In this document: positions 42,493-53,955 of the stretch, in pieces
Numbering within the stretch: the stretch's first letter is position 1
Layout: each line of letters opens with the position of its first letter
Notes under the pieces: generated by a model
Database searches by the model: none
The model's input: only the letters and a program-made list of their open reading frames with translations
What the model was told of the DNA's origin: nothing
Source of the DNA: Sciurus carolinensis
Lineage: Eukaryota; Chordata; Mammalia; Rodentia; Sciuridae
DNA length: 64,000 nt
Reading direction: 5' to 3'
Assembly: GCF_902686445.1 (NCBI RefSeq)
Contig: NC_062232.1
Coordinates: forward strand, 93,916,932-93,980,931
Position numbers and translations under genes: made by a program

Positions 42493-43142
42493 CTATACAT
42501 AAACTTAATGGAGCAACAAAAATGTATTAAAGGCTCAATGTGTTTATGACTCTAATCAATATTATAGAAACAGAGTGCCAATTGACCAAATTAAGTTTTC
42601 TTATATTGAGCATTAGATACCTGCCCAGTTTTATTTTTTCTTTCTTATCTGTTTGTCTCACCTTTGCCTGGCTGCTTTCCCTACAAAACTTTACTATGGT
42701 GACATTCAATTTTTTAAAGCTTATTTGCTTTTGCTTTTTTCTTAAGAAAACTTTCATTTCTAACTCTTAAAGAGAGGTAGAAGATGTGAATGTGCAGATA
42801 ATCCCAAGTATACACAAGATGATAGATGCTCTTGTCACAACTTTAATCACAAAACCATTTAGAATCAAAGCCTGTTTAACTTGCCAAAAAAAAAAGGGGG
42901 GGCACTGTATAGAATAATTTATCATCTAATTCATTGGTTAAAACAATCCAACTTCATATCATAAAGAATTGAGATATTATTCTGTCTTGGTTTCAGCATA
43001 GTTATGTTAGTCCTAGATTTCAACTTCTTTTAAAGCAGCTAAAATAACAACTCTTTATTTACCTCTCAAGATTGCTGTGAACATCAATGAGATAAGGTCT
43101 TGGAGGGTCAGGGTTGAGGTAGGAAATGCTTCTTTTCTTTCA
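42493..43142. other. No confident feature
   Basis: Opposing 76-codon frames at 42527-42770 look random. 43040-43110 (CTCAAGATTGCTGTGAAC, AATGAGATAAGG) may be the end of an MIR. Confidence 0.4.
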
Positions 43143-43339
43143 TTTTTTTTTTTTTTTGTCCTGAGGATCAAACCCAGGGATACTTTACCACTGAGTTACA
43201 CCCCTAGACCCTTTTTATTTTGTTTTTTTTGTGACAGGATCTCACTACACTGTTGAGGCTCACCTCAAACTTGTAATCCTCCTGCCTCAGCCTCCCAAGT
43301 TACTGGGATTATAGGAGTGTACCATCGTGTCCAGATTTC
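43143..43339 (-). mobile_element. B1-dID SINE
   Basis: A T run, GTCCTGAGGATCAAACCC, CCACTGAGTTACACCCC (ID half), then GACAGGATCTCACTACACTG to GTGTACCATCGTGTCC (B1 half). Confidence 0.9.
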
Positions 43340-43799
43340 TTTTCCACTTTTGATGTTTTTCTAGGAAGAATGGCATCCATTAGTGTAACACTCCTTGTCT
43401 TGGTCTATTCCTTATTTGTCTTAAACCAGGAATGGGAGAAGTGTGCATTACTTGACTAGTGACTTTAGGTGGAGAAATTAAGTATGCCTAGTACAGTGCT
43501 CTCTTTTCTTCTGCCTCCTTGGGATTAACTGCCTGCATGGAGCATGTGTAGTGCTTTATTTTCCAGGGACTGACTGTTTTTTCAGATCTAATTCTGCTAA
43601 ATGTTTGAGTCTGTAATTCTGGAGTTCATTTTAATAAATCCACAGGTTTTTAGATGTATCATATTCTTTAATGTTGGTTTTATGAGCAATGAAGTTTGTA
43701 TTTTTGTATCTATCTACCCTACTATTATGTCCTACATTTCAATTGGTTCAGAACTTGAACAGGAAAGGAACATTGCATTTACTTGGCTTCCTCAAAGAC
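43340..43799. other. No feature recognised
   Basis: Unique sequence; no gene identified. Confidence 0.4.
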
Positions 43800-43905
43800 C
43801 CTTAAAGCAAAGGACTGGGTTTTTCATCATCTTTATTGTCCTAGCACCTAGTACAGTGTCTGGTACAGAGCAGATACTCAATAAGAGCCTTGTTTTTTGA
43901 AACCT
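43800..43905 (+). mobile_element. L2 LINE, extreme 3' end
   Basis: GTCCTAGCACCTAGTACAGTG and CTGGTACAGAGCAGATACTC, then AATAAGAGCC, the classic L2 end. Confidence 0.75.
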
Positions 43906-45094
43906 TTTTGAATAATATAAAGTACTATGCAAATGCCATGATAATATTTAGTGCTTGTTAAGAAAAACAGAGCTATATTGGTAGATTTATATAAATCAAA
44001 TTTTGAGGACATGCTATTACCATGACATAGTTGGTGCCCCAGAAAAATTTACAGCCATGAGCTATGTTCTAAAAGATTTGTAAAATAGGATGGAAAACCC
44101 AGTCCTCCTGCATATATTAGAGATTGGAAATCTCAGTTACAAGACTATAGCACAATTTACCTAGGTACTCAGAGCAGGTCAATAATCATATTTGGGGTGG
44201 AATAACATCAGACCTTTATTAGCTAGTCTAGGTTCTTATTCTGTGGTTTAGTGGGAAATGCTGAAATCACATCTGTAAACTTCCAAATAGCTAAATGTAG
44301 ATGATAGACTTCTTTCTGCTTTCAGAAGATCAGAATAGTTGGAGATATTTTGGAATCTTTGGATTACAAACAAAGTCATTAAGGTAGTTTGAATGGAGGA
44401 TATAAGGGACTATCACAATAAAAAGAGGAAGTTTTTGATTATTATCAGAAGAGTAATTACCAGCAAACTGCCACATTTGTTGAGACAGCAACAGATGTGC
44501 AGCAGCTGGGTTAATTGAACATTGAGTTGGCCTTTTATTATATAAGAAAATTCCATGCACATGCTTTGGAGATGAAAGTAATGTGACCAGTCAATTGTCA
44601 CATGAAGAGAATAAATATCACCCAGAGAATGTACTGATCTACTAAACGTAATGGTTTGTTTTTCTTAGCTTGCAAGATAATCTGGCAATCAAATTTTGAT
44701 GGTGTGGTAAATAAATTTTAAGCCTAGAAAGCACATACTATTATAAAATTAGACGACAAAAAGTTTGCTATAGCATTTCCTGTCTTTAGCTTGTTTTGTA
44801 AAGGGTTTGCAAAATGTACACTGCTGTGAATTTTGGAAGCCACACCCCCATGCCAGCACCACTATATGTAAATGTAAATGGCACTGAAATCAGTGAGTAT
44901 GATGTTTTCACTGACTTAGACTACTAAAATATTTACTAAGTCCTGGCATGTGTAAGAAAGATAATCTGACTGTCAGGAAGGAGACTGGTGATCTAGTCAC
45001 TGGCTGTGTCAATCTATAGTGTAGGGACTTAAATTAAAGTTCACTTCTCTAGGCTTCGCTCAGTTCTATGTCATTAAAATTCAATGGTTGGCCC
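43906..45094. other. No feature recognised
   Basis: 1.2 kb of unique AT-rich sequence. Frames of 62-99 codons overlap on opposite strands without recognisable domains. Confidence 0.5.
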
Positions 45095-45186
45095 AAGAAT
45101 GGGAAGTTACACTCCATATATGTATGATATGTCAAAATACATTCTACTGTCACACTAATTAAAAAGAACAAATAAAAATATAAAAA
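45095..45186 (+). mobile_element. LINE-1, last ~90 bp only
   Basis: AAGAATGGGAAGTTACACTCC, GTATGATATGTCAAAATAC, ATTCTACTGTCACACTAATT and an AAATAAAAATATAAAAA tail. It matches the end of the L1 piece at 41310-41400 and is an extreme 5' truncation. Confidence 0.85.
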
Positions 45187-45579
45187 TTCTATGGTTGGAG
45201 TAGATAGTCTTTAATTCCCTTCTATTATTCTGTCATATTGCAGGAAAAAGCTCCACCATTTTGGTGATCTTTTTTTTCTAATTGTAAGAGAAATTTAAGA
45301 CAACAAATTATAAACTCCATTATTCGCTGATAGCAAATATGTCAAAAGCATAAAGTAAGTACTTGCTGATGGGTTGATTGATAATTTTATATAGACTGTT
45401 GAGGTTACAAAGCAGAAGAAACTATCTGATTTCAGTCATGAGGGTCCCTTTTGTCCTTCCAGATGTGTACCATCTGATCTCTGTATGTCATTGGTCTGTG
45501 CAATTTCTAGTAGCTTCTTAAAGAACGGCCACTGTGAGGAGTTGTCCAGGTATAGATAATCACCACACACATATTTCTA
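45187..45579. other. No feature recognised
   Basis: Unique sequence without an identified repeat. Confidence 0.4.
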
Positions 45580-45695
45580 GTATAGTGGATCAGTAGTTCT
45601 TAAACTTATTCTTCATCAAAATCACTCAGAAAATTTGCTAGAAATGCAAATTCTGATTAGTAGAATAGATACCAAACTTAGAAATCCTACTGTAG
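45580..45695 (+). mobile_element. hAT-type MITE fragment
   Basis: GGATCAGTAGTTCTTAAACTT, AAATCACTCAGAAAATTTGC and TAGAAATGCAAATTCTGATT follow the left half of MER20-like elements. Confidence 0.6.
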
Positions 45696-46189
45696 ACATT
45701 AAACAAGTTCCTGTGTTTAACTTTTAACTGTCACTTATTAGCTCCATGCATAGCTCTTGATTCTCTTGGATGTCATCATCGACCTGATCTCTAAATACTC
45801 CATGTCCTTCATCCCCTCATCATAAGCAAAGGTCAATTCAGTATGATAGCTGCCTGTTTTTTTCTGTTTGTATTAGGATGTACCCCTGAATGTGTGTTAC
45901 TAGCCATTTCCCTTACCACTAATTTTGAAGTTATCTAAAATTCAGCCATTTTGTCTCCTCTTCTCCATGTCTCTTCTCCTGTGCAGACACGGCTATCCCA
46001 ATACAGTTACTTTGACCAAGCGTTCCAGTGTTAGTTACATTTTGAATTTACTCTCTTGAAAACTTTTATAGTTTTCCCATTCATGCACATAAACTCTAAT
46101 GTAGAACTTCATGTGCAAACTATAGCTCCATTCTGGCTATTTCAATTTGCCCAATACCACCACATTCAACATTTGCCTGTACCCATCTA
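45696..46189. other. No confident feature
   Basis: A pyrimidine-rich plus strand with faint L2 character (GATCTCTAAATACTCCATG). Not callable. Confidence 0.35.
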
Positions 46190-46342
46190 TTGTACGTGGG
46201 AATCATGACATCAGTGGAGACTTCTTAGAGAAAGTTGTATTTGGGCTGAGTTTCAAAAAAAGGATCAACATTTCCAAAGAGTTGAAGAGAAAGGACATTC
46301 CAGAAAGAAGCAATAGTGTAAGCAAATGTGTGTGAGGATACA
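46190..46342 (-). mobile_element. L2 LINE fragment
   Basis: Reversed L2: GTATTTGGGCTGAGTTTC, AAGGACATTCCAGAAAGAAG, GTAAGCAAATGTGTGTG. Confidence 0.65.
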
Positions 46343-46484
46343 GCATTTGTTCTGAAACCTTAGTGTACACATGGAATACCTGGGACTTTTGTTTAAATGC
46401 AAATTCTTGAGTCACACCAACAGATATTCTGATTAGATTAGTCTGAAATGGAACTGAGGAACCCAGGAATATGCCTGTTTAACA
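46343..46484 (+). mobile_element. hAT-type MITE (MER20-like) cut by a SINE
   Basis: TACCTGGGACTTTTGTTTAAATGC, AAATTCTTGAGTCACACC and ATGCCTGTTTAACAAGTAA. The SINE at 46485 ends it. Confidence 0.5.
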
Positions 46485-46675
46485 AGTAATATGGCACATG
46501 CCTGTAATCTCAGCCACATGGGAGCCTGAGACAGGAGGACTGCAAGTTTGAGGCCAGCCTCAGCAACTTAGCCATATACTATCTCAAAATAAAAAAAGGA
46601 CTAAGGATGTACCTCAGTGGTAGATCATCCCTGGGTTCAATGTCCAGTATCAAAAAACAAAACAAAACAAAAAGA
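46485..46675 (+). mobile_element. B1-dID SINE
   Basis: ATATGGCACATGCCTGTAATC, GAGGACTGCAAGTTTGAGG, then GGACTAAGGATGTACCTCAG and an (AAAAC)n tail. Confidence 0.85.
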
Positions 46676-46859
46676 AGCGCTTGGAGTGATTTTTCCATAT
46701 AGTGATTTATGGATAAGTAATTTATGAAAAATAGTAATCTATTAAAATAAAGTCTATATTTATGTTGAAATGTATTGTATACTCCAAAATGTACCACTTT
46801 GACTCCAGAAAATCCATCAAGTATTTATCAAAACACTTATTATGAGTTGTTAATCTATG

Positions 46860-47052
46860 TAGAACAATGATTCTCAAAGTCAGTTTTCTTGACTAATGTC
46901 ACTGGCATGACATGAGAATCATTCAGAAATCCAATGTATGGGGTTTCATCCAAGACCCACTGAGTCAGAAACTCTGGATTTGGGGTTCAGAAACCTGGGT
47001 TTGGACAAGCCTTCCAGGGGATTCTGATGCCTGAGGAGTTTGAGAACAACTC
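46860..47052 (+). mobile_element. MER20 (hAT-Charlie) MITE
   Basis: ACAATGATTCTCAAAGTCAG at left, CTGAGTCAGAAACTCTGG in the middle, then ACAAGCCTTCCAGGGGATTC and GAGTTTGAGAACAAC at right. Near full length. Confidence 0.8.
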
Positions 47053-47202
47053 CTCTAGATGGGTGAGGGTTTTTTGTAATACAGTGTACCTCTACATTTT
47101 CAATTAGATTATTCTAGTCCAAATCACTATTTTAAAACAGATTTGAAGAGATACTAACCTAATAATATAGCAAAATTAAAATATAGGGATGAATTCTTTC
47201 TT

Positions 47203-47385
47203 CTTTTTGTGGTACTTGGGATTGAGCCCAGGGGTGCTCTGCCACTGAGCTATATCCTCATTCCTATTTGTTTTATTTTGAGACCAAATCTCACTAAGTT
47301 ACCAAGACTAGCTTCACACTTGTGGTCTTCTTTTTCAGTCTCCTGAGTCACTGGAATTTCAAGCATGTACCAGTGTGCCTGACTG
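47203..47385 (-). mobile_element. B1-dID SINE
   Basis: GTGGTACTTGGGATTGAGCC, CCACTGAGCTATATCC, then GAGACCAAATCTCACTAAG to CATGTACCAGTGTGCC. Confidence 0.85.
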
Positions 47386-47582
47386 GAAACTGATTTCTTT
47401 ATCATGAAGAACTTTGAAATAATTTCCTTAGAAGACATTACCTATTTTTTTCTTTAAACAATGCATATAATAGAATTGTCTTATTTTCATTTGAATGTGT
47501 AGATAATATATATTTGTTACTATTTTCTCAAGGTAAATATAACTAATATGTGGAAATACAATTTTATTTTAGCCTAGAGAAG
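47386..47582. other. Short unrecognised interval
   Basis: Nothing recognised. Confidence 0.4.
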
Positions 47583-47745
47583 TAGTTTTTCAACCTTTCC
47601 TGCATGTTAAAATCACCCAGAGATCTACAGAGTAGATATCTAGATGAGCCCCAGGCTTCTGATTTAATTGGTCTTTATTAGGGCATGAGCATTGGGTATC
47701 TTTCAGAGCTTCCCAGGGATTGATAAGTGCTGCCAGGTTTATTGT
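47583..47745 (+). mobile_element. hAT-type MITE fragment
   Basis: GTAGTTTTTCAACCTTTCC, TTAAAATCACCCAGAGATC and TTCTGATTTAATTGGTC are typical of hAT-Charlie MITEs. The family name is uncertain. Confidence 0.6.
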
Positions 47746-49194
47746 GTTTTGAGGTTTGTTAGTTTTTAGCAGGGGATAGATGTTACAAAAATATCACTTA
47801 AGATATATTATTCTTGTGATAGAATGGCTATCAACAGGTAGAGGGAGGTTGGCTAGGAAAAGGATAGGTATTGAAGATGCAGACCATTGAAACTCATGTG
47901 TGGAATTGTGTCATGATGACAGTGGGAACAGGAAAGGAGAATTTAAGAATTTGGAAAACACTACAACAATGAAAACATTTTATTGAATGTGTACTATGTG
48001 ACAGGCAAAGGCATTGGGGGTGCAGCCAATGGTGACCTACAAGATATTTAACAATGGATACAATATGAGCTTCCTAGCCTTCCATCAGTCAGAATTCATG
48101 AAGTCCAGTAAAGCGTAACACTGTTTATTGACTATTTGTCCTGGATAAAGTAGTGAAGAAAGCAGTCTATTTCTTCATGGAGTTTGCATTTGTAAAATGA
48201 ATATGTTTGAAGCCAAAGTATCATGAGGGAAATAACAGCCCACATAAAGTTATGGCACTACAAATGATCTCCTGGACAATAAATATGTAGGATTTGTTTG
48301 ACCAGCCCTTGATTATCTTCTGTCTTTTCCCTTGAATTTTGCAGTAAATTTCCACTTCTGGCTCTTCCTTCAGGCTTTAGTGGCTTTCTGTCATTGACTT
48401 TGGCCAACATAAAATCCCATTCCCTACATAGACTAGACCTGTTTACTTCTTGTTACTTTCCATTGCAGACTTTGCATGAGTCAGTTTTAAACACTTTCCA
48501 AATTTAAGTTGCACCACACATGACAGATCTATCAAGACTGAGTGATGTTTGAAGCCATGTCATGGTATTTGGTACATCAAGGTTTTGAGCTTGGTTTTAG
48601 AAAGAGGGTAGTAGAGAGCGAGAAATAGTGAAAGAAAGATCCAAAATGGAAGCGAACACACACAGAGAGAAAAAGAGGAAATGGAGCATGGTAAGAGCTT
48701 GTAAAATTGGTTCAAGTTTATTGATAGCTAAAAAAGAGAGTCGTTTAGGTCAAGTTGTTTTTTTTCCGTAACTTCTTAGTGTTTGCACTTTTGCATAATC
48801 AATGGGATCACCTTTGTAGTAAATCCTTTCTGCTTGTTAAAATGTCTGAAAACACCAGACTGACTATTTTTCAGGCTGTTTCTTAATCACCTTTAATCAG
48901 GTATAATTTTTCACATCATTCATTAAAAGCGCTATCTTTTACACAAAGAACATTCTTAATCATTAAATACTGGCAAAATGAATTGTGTTCTTGAAACACT
49001 AAGGAAGGTCAATTTTTCAGAGTAAAAGCAGAATAAAACCATTTTATTGTCTAAGACTTCTGTTTAAAAACAAAGAAAACATTATTCTTTATTTTTTAAA
49101 AAATAATAGCTTATTGCTAAAAGTACATTGAAGCTGCAGAGAATTTTGAAAACGTCAACTAAAAGCACCCTTATTTTCATAACAAAGTTGCACA
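47746..49194. other. Mostly unrecognised
   Basis: 47965-48050 (TTATTGAATGTGTACTATGTG) may be the reversed end of an L2. The rest, to 49194, is unassigned AT-rich sequence with no credible frame. Confidence 0.45.
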
Positions 49195-49650
49195 AAATAT
49201 TGAGTAATTACTTGGTATTTTTCAATGTATAAGATGATAATTTGTATATAATTTTGTATCTTAATTTTTAATCTAACATTGTATATTGAGCATTTCACAC
49301 GTCACCAAGCATTTTTATGAAATATAATCATAGTTGCTATATATATAAAATCTTATGCCAGATGGATGCACCATTCTTTATTTTATACTTTCTCCACAGT
49401 GTTTTCATGTATGAGATTTTAACCATACTGCCATAAAGGAAATTTGCTTTCCTACATTTCTGATTACATCCCTAGGTCATAAACTTATATTGCAATTATT
49501 AGCCCCACATATATGAACATTTATAAAGTTGTTTATGTATTTTGTTATCCCAGAAAGATTATACCTATCTACATAGCCACCAATGTAATATGTGAGAGTA
49601 CTGATCTCACTGTATTCTCACCAGAATAAATTATTGTCATAAGGGAAAAA
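49195..49650 (-). mobile_element. Old L1M fragment
   Basis: Reversed L1M 3' region: ATTTCTGATTACATCCCTAGG, CATAGCCACCAATGTAATATG, GTGAGAGTACTGATCTCAC, CTCACCAGAATAAATTATTG. Poorly preserved. Confidence 0.5.
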
Positions 49651-50434
49651 TTGGCAATCACTTTTGTTTTTAGTAAACTGACAGACCAGGTGTCAGGTGA
49701 CCCTTCCATTGAAAACAACAACGAAAAGGTAAAATAAAAGTACTTTATATATCTTTTTAAATGCAACCACAAGCTGATGAGAAATAATCGTCCAGCAACC
49801 AAAATGAAGGCAGAGAAAGGACTAAGTAGCTCCAGAGGGCTAAGCAGCTCCCCAAAGTCAACTTTTCATTTAGGAGTATTTACTGAACCTACTAAACTTG
49901 AACTTTGCTTTACATAGTCCTGTGGTTTAAGGAATTGAAGACACAGCTTATGGTCCACCTAGGGTGGAGGATCTAACTGTAGAAGCTTCCAGAAAACTTC
50001 CAAAGAGTCACCACAATTTAAAGATTGCCTAGAAATAAATCCATTGCTTGTCCAAAAGACAGTAAGGAAAACTGTACTACCTACCTCAAACCTAGACACT
50101 GATTAGAAGTATGATGCAATCTGCTCTTCAGGTTTTATGATTGCAAGCTAATTCTAACATGGGTTTATAGCTAAAATTAATACTAACTGAGTGGTGATAA
50201 CAACAACAAAACACCTAAAGGTGACTATTTAGTTTAAAGCAAACCTGGAGTATTGGTTCTTTCAAGTGCCTTCTAGAACCGAACTCATCCATTTTTGAGG
50301 AAACTCGTGTTTATCCCAAGACCAAGATAATTCCCACTGATAGAGATCAAAGACAAATGAGAGGAAAAAATAATTAAAGTAGCACAGAGGAAAGACACCA
50401 TCAGTGACAGTCAAAACTTAGATTTTAGGAAGAA
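49651..50434. other. No feature recognised
   Basis: A-rich sequence, perhaps further L1 decay, but no phrase can be matched. Confidence 0.4.
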
Positions 50435-50701
50435 AAACTTGGCAAATCACTGGCAAAAATAAGTAAAGAATAAAAAGGTAAGAGATATGATACAGATGCA
50501 TGATATTAGGAATAAAAAAGGAACCCATAACAAAAAATGTAGTTGTTATTAAGAAGATTATAAAAGAATAGAATGAAGAAATTTGTGCCAGAATATGTGG
50601 TACCTGAAAGGACATGAAAAGATTCCTAGAAAAAGAGAACATGCCAAGTGTCTCAAGAAGACATATAACATGAGTTAGAGGAAAAGACTAATTCGAAATG
50701 T
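50435..50701 (+). mobile_element. Old L1 ORF2 fragment
   Basis: GGCAAATCACTGGCAAAAATAAG, GAAGATTATAAAAGAATAG and AAAAGATTCCTAGAAAAAGAG match the region between endonuclease and reverse transcriptase. Confidence 0.6.
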
Positions 50702-50947
50702 AACTGGTGTGCTTATTAGAAGAGCAGACATACCAAGAATAAGCATGCACATAGAAAAAAGCCATATGAGGACACAGTGAGAAGGTAGCTGTCCTCAAGT
50801 CAAGTAGAGAGGCCTCAGGAGAAAACAGCCCTGCTTGTATCTAGATCTTAAACTTCTAGTCTCTAGAATTGTGAGATTATATATTTCTATTGTTTATGGT
50901 GCCCCATTTGTGGGATTTTGTTATGGCAACCCTAGCAGACTAATGCA
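50702..50947 (+). mobile_element. MLT1 LTR, 3' part
   Basis: TAACTGGTGTGCTTATTAGAAG, GAGGACACAGTGAGAAGGTAG, CTTCTAGTCTCTAGAATTGTG and TTTTGTTATGGCAACCCTAGC, ending CAGACTAATGCA. Confidence 0.85.
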
Positions 50948-50982
50948 TGTGATTTCATCTAAGACTTCTAAAATACATGAAA

Positions 50983-51170
50983 CAGCTGGATGCAGCCTAT
51001 AATCCCAGTGACTTGGGAGGCTGAGACAGGAGGATAGTGAGTTTAAAGTCAGCCTCAGCATCTTAGTGAGGCCCTAAGCGACTTAGCAACTTCTCTCAAA
51101 ATAAAAAAAATAAAATGGGCTGGTGGTGTTGCTCAGTGGTTAAGTACCCCTGAGTTCAATCCCTGGTACA
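50983..51170 (+). mobile_element. B1-dID SINE
   Basis: AGCTGGATGCAGCCTATAATCC, GAGACAGGAGGATAGTGAG, then GGGCTGGTGGTGTTGCTCAG and TCAATCCCTGGTAC. Confidence 0.9.
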
Positions 51171-51596
51171 TGAAGCAAATACTGACAGAATTGAAGGGAG
51201 AAGTAGATAAGTCACTAATAGTAGTTGTGAACTATAGTACTTTATTTTCCACAATGGAGAGAATAGTTATGCAGAAGATCAAGAAGGAAATAAAGTACAT
51301 GAACAATACTATAAATCAACCATTCCTAAGAAGCATATATGAAATACTCTGAAGAGTGGAATACACATTCTTTTGCAGTGCCTGTTGAAGATATCCAGGA
51401 GATATCTTAAAATAAGCATCAGCAGATTAAAAGGATTTCAATAATACAATGCATATCTGCTTATCACAATGAATAAGCATTATGAATAAATAAGAAATAA
51501 CACATTACTAAACAATCAGCAGGTCAGGTCAAAGAAAAAATCACAAAGGTAATTAGAAAATGCTTTGTAAGAAGTGAAAATAAAAACACAACATAC

Positions 51597-51700
51597 AGGG
51601 CTGGGGAGATAGCTCAGTTGGTAGAGTGCTTGCCTTAAAAGCATAAGGCCCTGGGTTCAATCCCCAGCACCACCAAAAAAAAAAAAAAAAAAAAAAAGGA
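51597..51700 (+). mobile_element. ID SINE, young, with long A tail
   Basis: GGGCTGGGGAGATAGCTCAG, TTGGTAGAGTGCTTGCC, AAGGCCCTGGGTTCAATCC, CCAGCACCACC and then about 24 A's (51675-51698). The best-preserved ID copy here; A and B boxes are intact. Confidence 0.95.
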
Positions 51701-51731
51701 AAGAAATACCCATATTGAAAAGCAAGAATTC

Positions 51732-52180
51732 TGTTATAGTTCAGATATGAGATGTACCCCCAAAAGCTCATGTGGCAATGCAGGAATGTTCAGAGGTGAA
51801 ATGATTAGATTATAAGAGTTGTAACCTAAACTTTAGACTAATCTATTTGATGGATTAATCATTTGAATGGATTACTGGGTGATTACTGTAGGCAGGTGGA
51901 GTATGGCTGGAGGAGATGGGTCACTGGGGGCATGCCGTTGGGGATTATATTTTGTTCCTGTCTCCTCTCTTTCTCTCTCACTGCTTCCTGGTTTGTCTTG
52001 AGCTGAGCAGCTTTCCTCTGTTATGCCCTTCTGCCATGATGTTCTGCCTCACCTCAGGCCCAGGGCAATGAAGTCATACTGACAATGACTGAACTTCTGA
52101 AACTGTGAGCCCCAAATAAACTTCCTCCTCTAAATTCTTCCTGTCAGGTATTTTCAACACATTGCCAAAAAGTTAGCACA
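51732..52180 (+). mobile_element. Squirrel/rodent MaLR-type solo LTR
   Basis: A 449-bp LTR from TGTTATAGTTCAGATATGAG to AAAAAGTTAGCACA, flanked by AATTC (51727-51731) and AATTT (52181-52185), a near-perfect 5-bp target duplication as expected for MaLR. It carries CCCCAAATAAAC as the polyA region. Same family as 4703-5139 and 7572-8018. Confidence 0.85.
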
Positions 52181-52371
52181 AATTTCAAATCAATAATTGT
52201 ATCTTCCATCTAAGACTGTAAAAATGAGAGCAAACTAAACTCAAAGTAAAAAAAAATGATTATAGCAGAAGTTAATGAAATAGCAAATAGAAAAACAATA
52301 GAGTTAATTGAGAAAACAAAAACTTGGTCCTTTGAAAAACTTTACAAAACTGACAAACTCATATCTATCCT

Positions 52372-52412
52372 GAGTCACTGGGATCACAGGTGTGTGCCAC
52401 CACACCCAGCCT
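52372..52412 (-). mobile_element. B1 SINE fragment
   Basis: CTGAGTCACTGGGATCACAG and GTGTGCCACCACACCCAGCC, only the reversed 5' end of a B1. Confidence 0.8.
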
Positions 52413-52929
52413 CCTATTCTTAACAAGACTTACCTTCCAGGGAAACTATTTTGAGAGCTTAAGATAATAGATTATTACCAGAGCCTAAACTAACCTGGAG
52501 GAAGGAAAATGCCAATTCTGGCCTCCTCTAGCCTCCTCTCTCATCTAAGTGGGGAAAGACTGAGACGCACTTGTGATGGTCAAGCCCATAAGGCACAGGT
52601 TTACTAAAAGATCCAGATCTAGTCACAGGAATATAGAATGCTTTGCTTTCCTCTAAATCTTATCATCAGATCAATAGGGCTTTAGTATAATAGCAGGGGA
52701 ATATAATGAAAATAATTGAACATTTCAGACATTATTTATAAGAAGTCTCTCTGGAAATCCAAAGACAATAGGGAAGACAAAAATAAGACATTAGAAGAAA
52801 TTTCAGTCACTGACATATAGCTACAGCAAATAGTAGACATAACCTAGTTCCCAGCTAAACATGATCCATATCCAAAGGACAGAGAATTGGAAGAACTGAT
52901 AGTTTAAATACCAGTCTAAGAGTAGATCA
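52413..52929. other. No feature recognised
   Basis: Unique sequence; nothing callable. Confidence 0.4.
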
Positions 52930-53215
52930 GTGTTTGAGCTCCTGTAACCAGGCAGGAAGCAAAAGGAGGCAATTCCTCCTTACTCAGACTTTTTGTTTTA
53001 ATTAGACCCTGGATAGATTGGATGGTGATCACTTACACTGGGTAGAGCAATCTAATTTATTCAGTCCTCTAATTTTAAACCTAATGTCTTCTGGAAACAT
53101 CCTCATAACTATCCAGAAATAACGCTTAATCTGGACATTCCAGGGGGCAATCTAATACACGTATAAAATTTGCCATTACAAATAATTGACATGTTGAAGG
53201 GACAAAAAATGGAAT
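52930..53215 (-). mobile_element. Old LTR fragment, ERVL/MaLR type
   Basis: GGCAATTCCTCCTTACTCAG, GATTGGATGGTGATCAC, GGGTAGAGCAATCTAATTTATTCAG, ACATCCTCATAACTATCC and AAAATTTGCCATTACA parallel the reverse of a common mammalian LTR. I recall the sequence pattern but not a secure family name. Confidence 0.55.
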
Positions 53216-53420
53216 CATATACTAATGCTCAAATAAAACCTTAGAAGGTAGAAAAGAGTAGAAGGTAAAAAGAAAAGAGACAATGAAGAAGGACAAAGAA
53301 TATAAACAGTAACAAATATGGTAACTATTAATCCAACTATATCAGTAAAAATTCAATTGTCTAAATACAAAAATGAGAAGAAAGATATTGTCTGAGTAGG
53401 TATAAAAACAAGACCCAACT

Positions 53421-53737
53421 TTGGTCATCCCTTGATATCCATGGAGGATTGGTTCCCTGTCCCTATGAATACTAAAATTCTCAGATCCCTTGTGGAAGGT
53501 GGTGTGATGTTTACATATAACCTATGTACATCCTCCCATATACTTTAAATCATCTCTAGATTACTTATAATACCTAATACACTGTAAATACTATGCAAAT
53601 ACTTGTTATACTGCATTATTTAGGAAATGACAAGAAAAAGTACATATTCAGCTCAGATGCAATTTTTAAAAAATCTTTTTGATCCTTGATTGGTTGAATC
53701 CATGGGTGTGGAACTCACAGATATAGAGGGCTGACTC
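53421..53737 (+). mobile_element. MER2 (pogo/Tigger-derived) DNA transposon
   Basis: About 317 bp: GGTCATCCCTTGATATCC at left, ACATCCTCCCATATACTTTAAATCATCTC inside, GATTGGTTGAATCCATGGG and GAGGGCTGACT at right. The two ends are imperfect inverted repeats. It splits the L1M between CAAGACCCAACT and TATGTGTTGT, fitting insertion at a TA site. Confidence 0.85.
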
Positions 53738-53835
53738 TATGTGTTGTTTATAAGAAACCCTGCTTAAAGACTCAGATAAAAAGTAAAGGGATGGAGATAG
53801 ATAAACCATGTTAATATAATAAAAAGAAAGTTAGC

Positions 53836-53955
53836 GGGGCTAAGGTTGTGGCTTAGTGGTAGAGTACTTGCTTAGTATGTGTGAGGCACTGGGTTCCATC
53901 CTCAGCACCACATAAAAATAAATAAATAAAATAAAGGTATTGTATCCATCTACAA
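53836..53955 (+). mobile_element. ID SINE subtype with a defined 3' tail
   Basis: GGGCTAAGGTTGTGGCTTAG, GAGTACTTGCTTAGTATGTG, GGCACTGGGTTCCATCC, a (AAAT)n run and then AAGGTATTGTATCCATC. The last string recurs in reverse at 27132-27162. A short (GT)n follows at about 53966-53982. Confidence 0.9.

Larger units (their letters stand above)
51174..52370 (+). mobile_element. Old L1M ORF2, endonuclease and linker, with two nested insertions
   Basis: AAGCAAATACTGACAGAATTG, GGAATACACATTCTTTTGC and GTGAAAATAAAAACACAAC (51174-51596) are endonuclease-region text. GAAGTTAATGAAATAGC and AACTTGGTCCTTTGAAAAAC (52185-52370) lie downstream in the same ORF2. Between them an ID SINE and a MaLR LTR have inserted. 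Stops throughout. Confidence 0.8.

Noticed and set aside
51597..51675. Possible tRNA gene
   Set aside because: It has A and B boxes but belongs to the ID SINE family, with a long A tail and no cloverleaf expected to mature.
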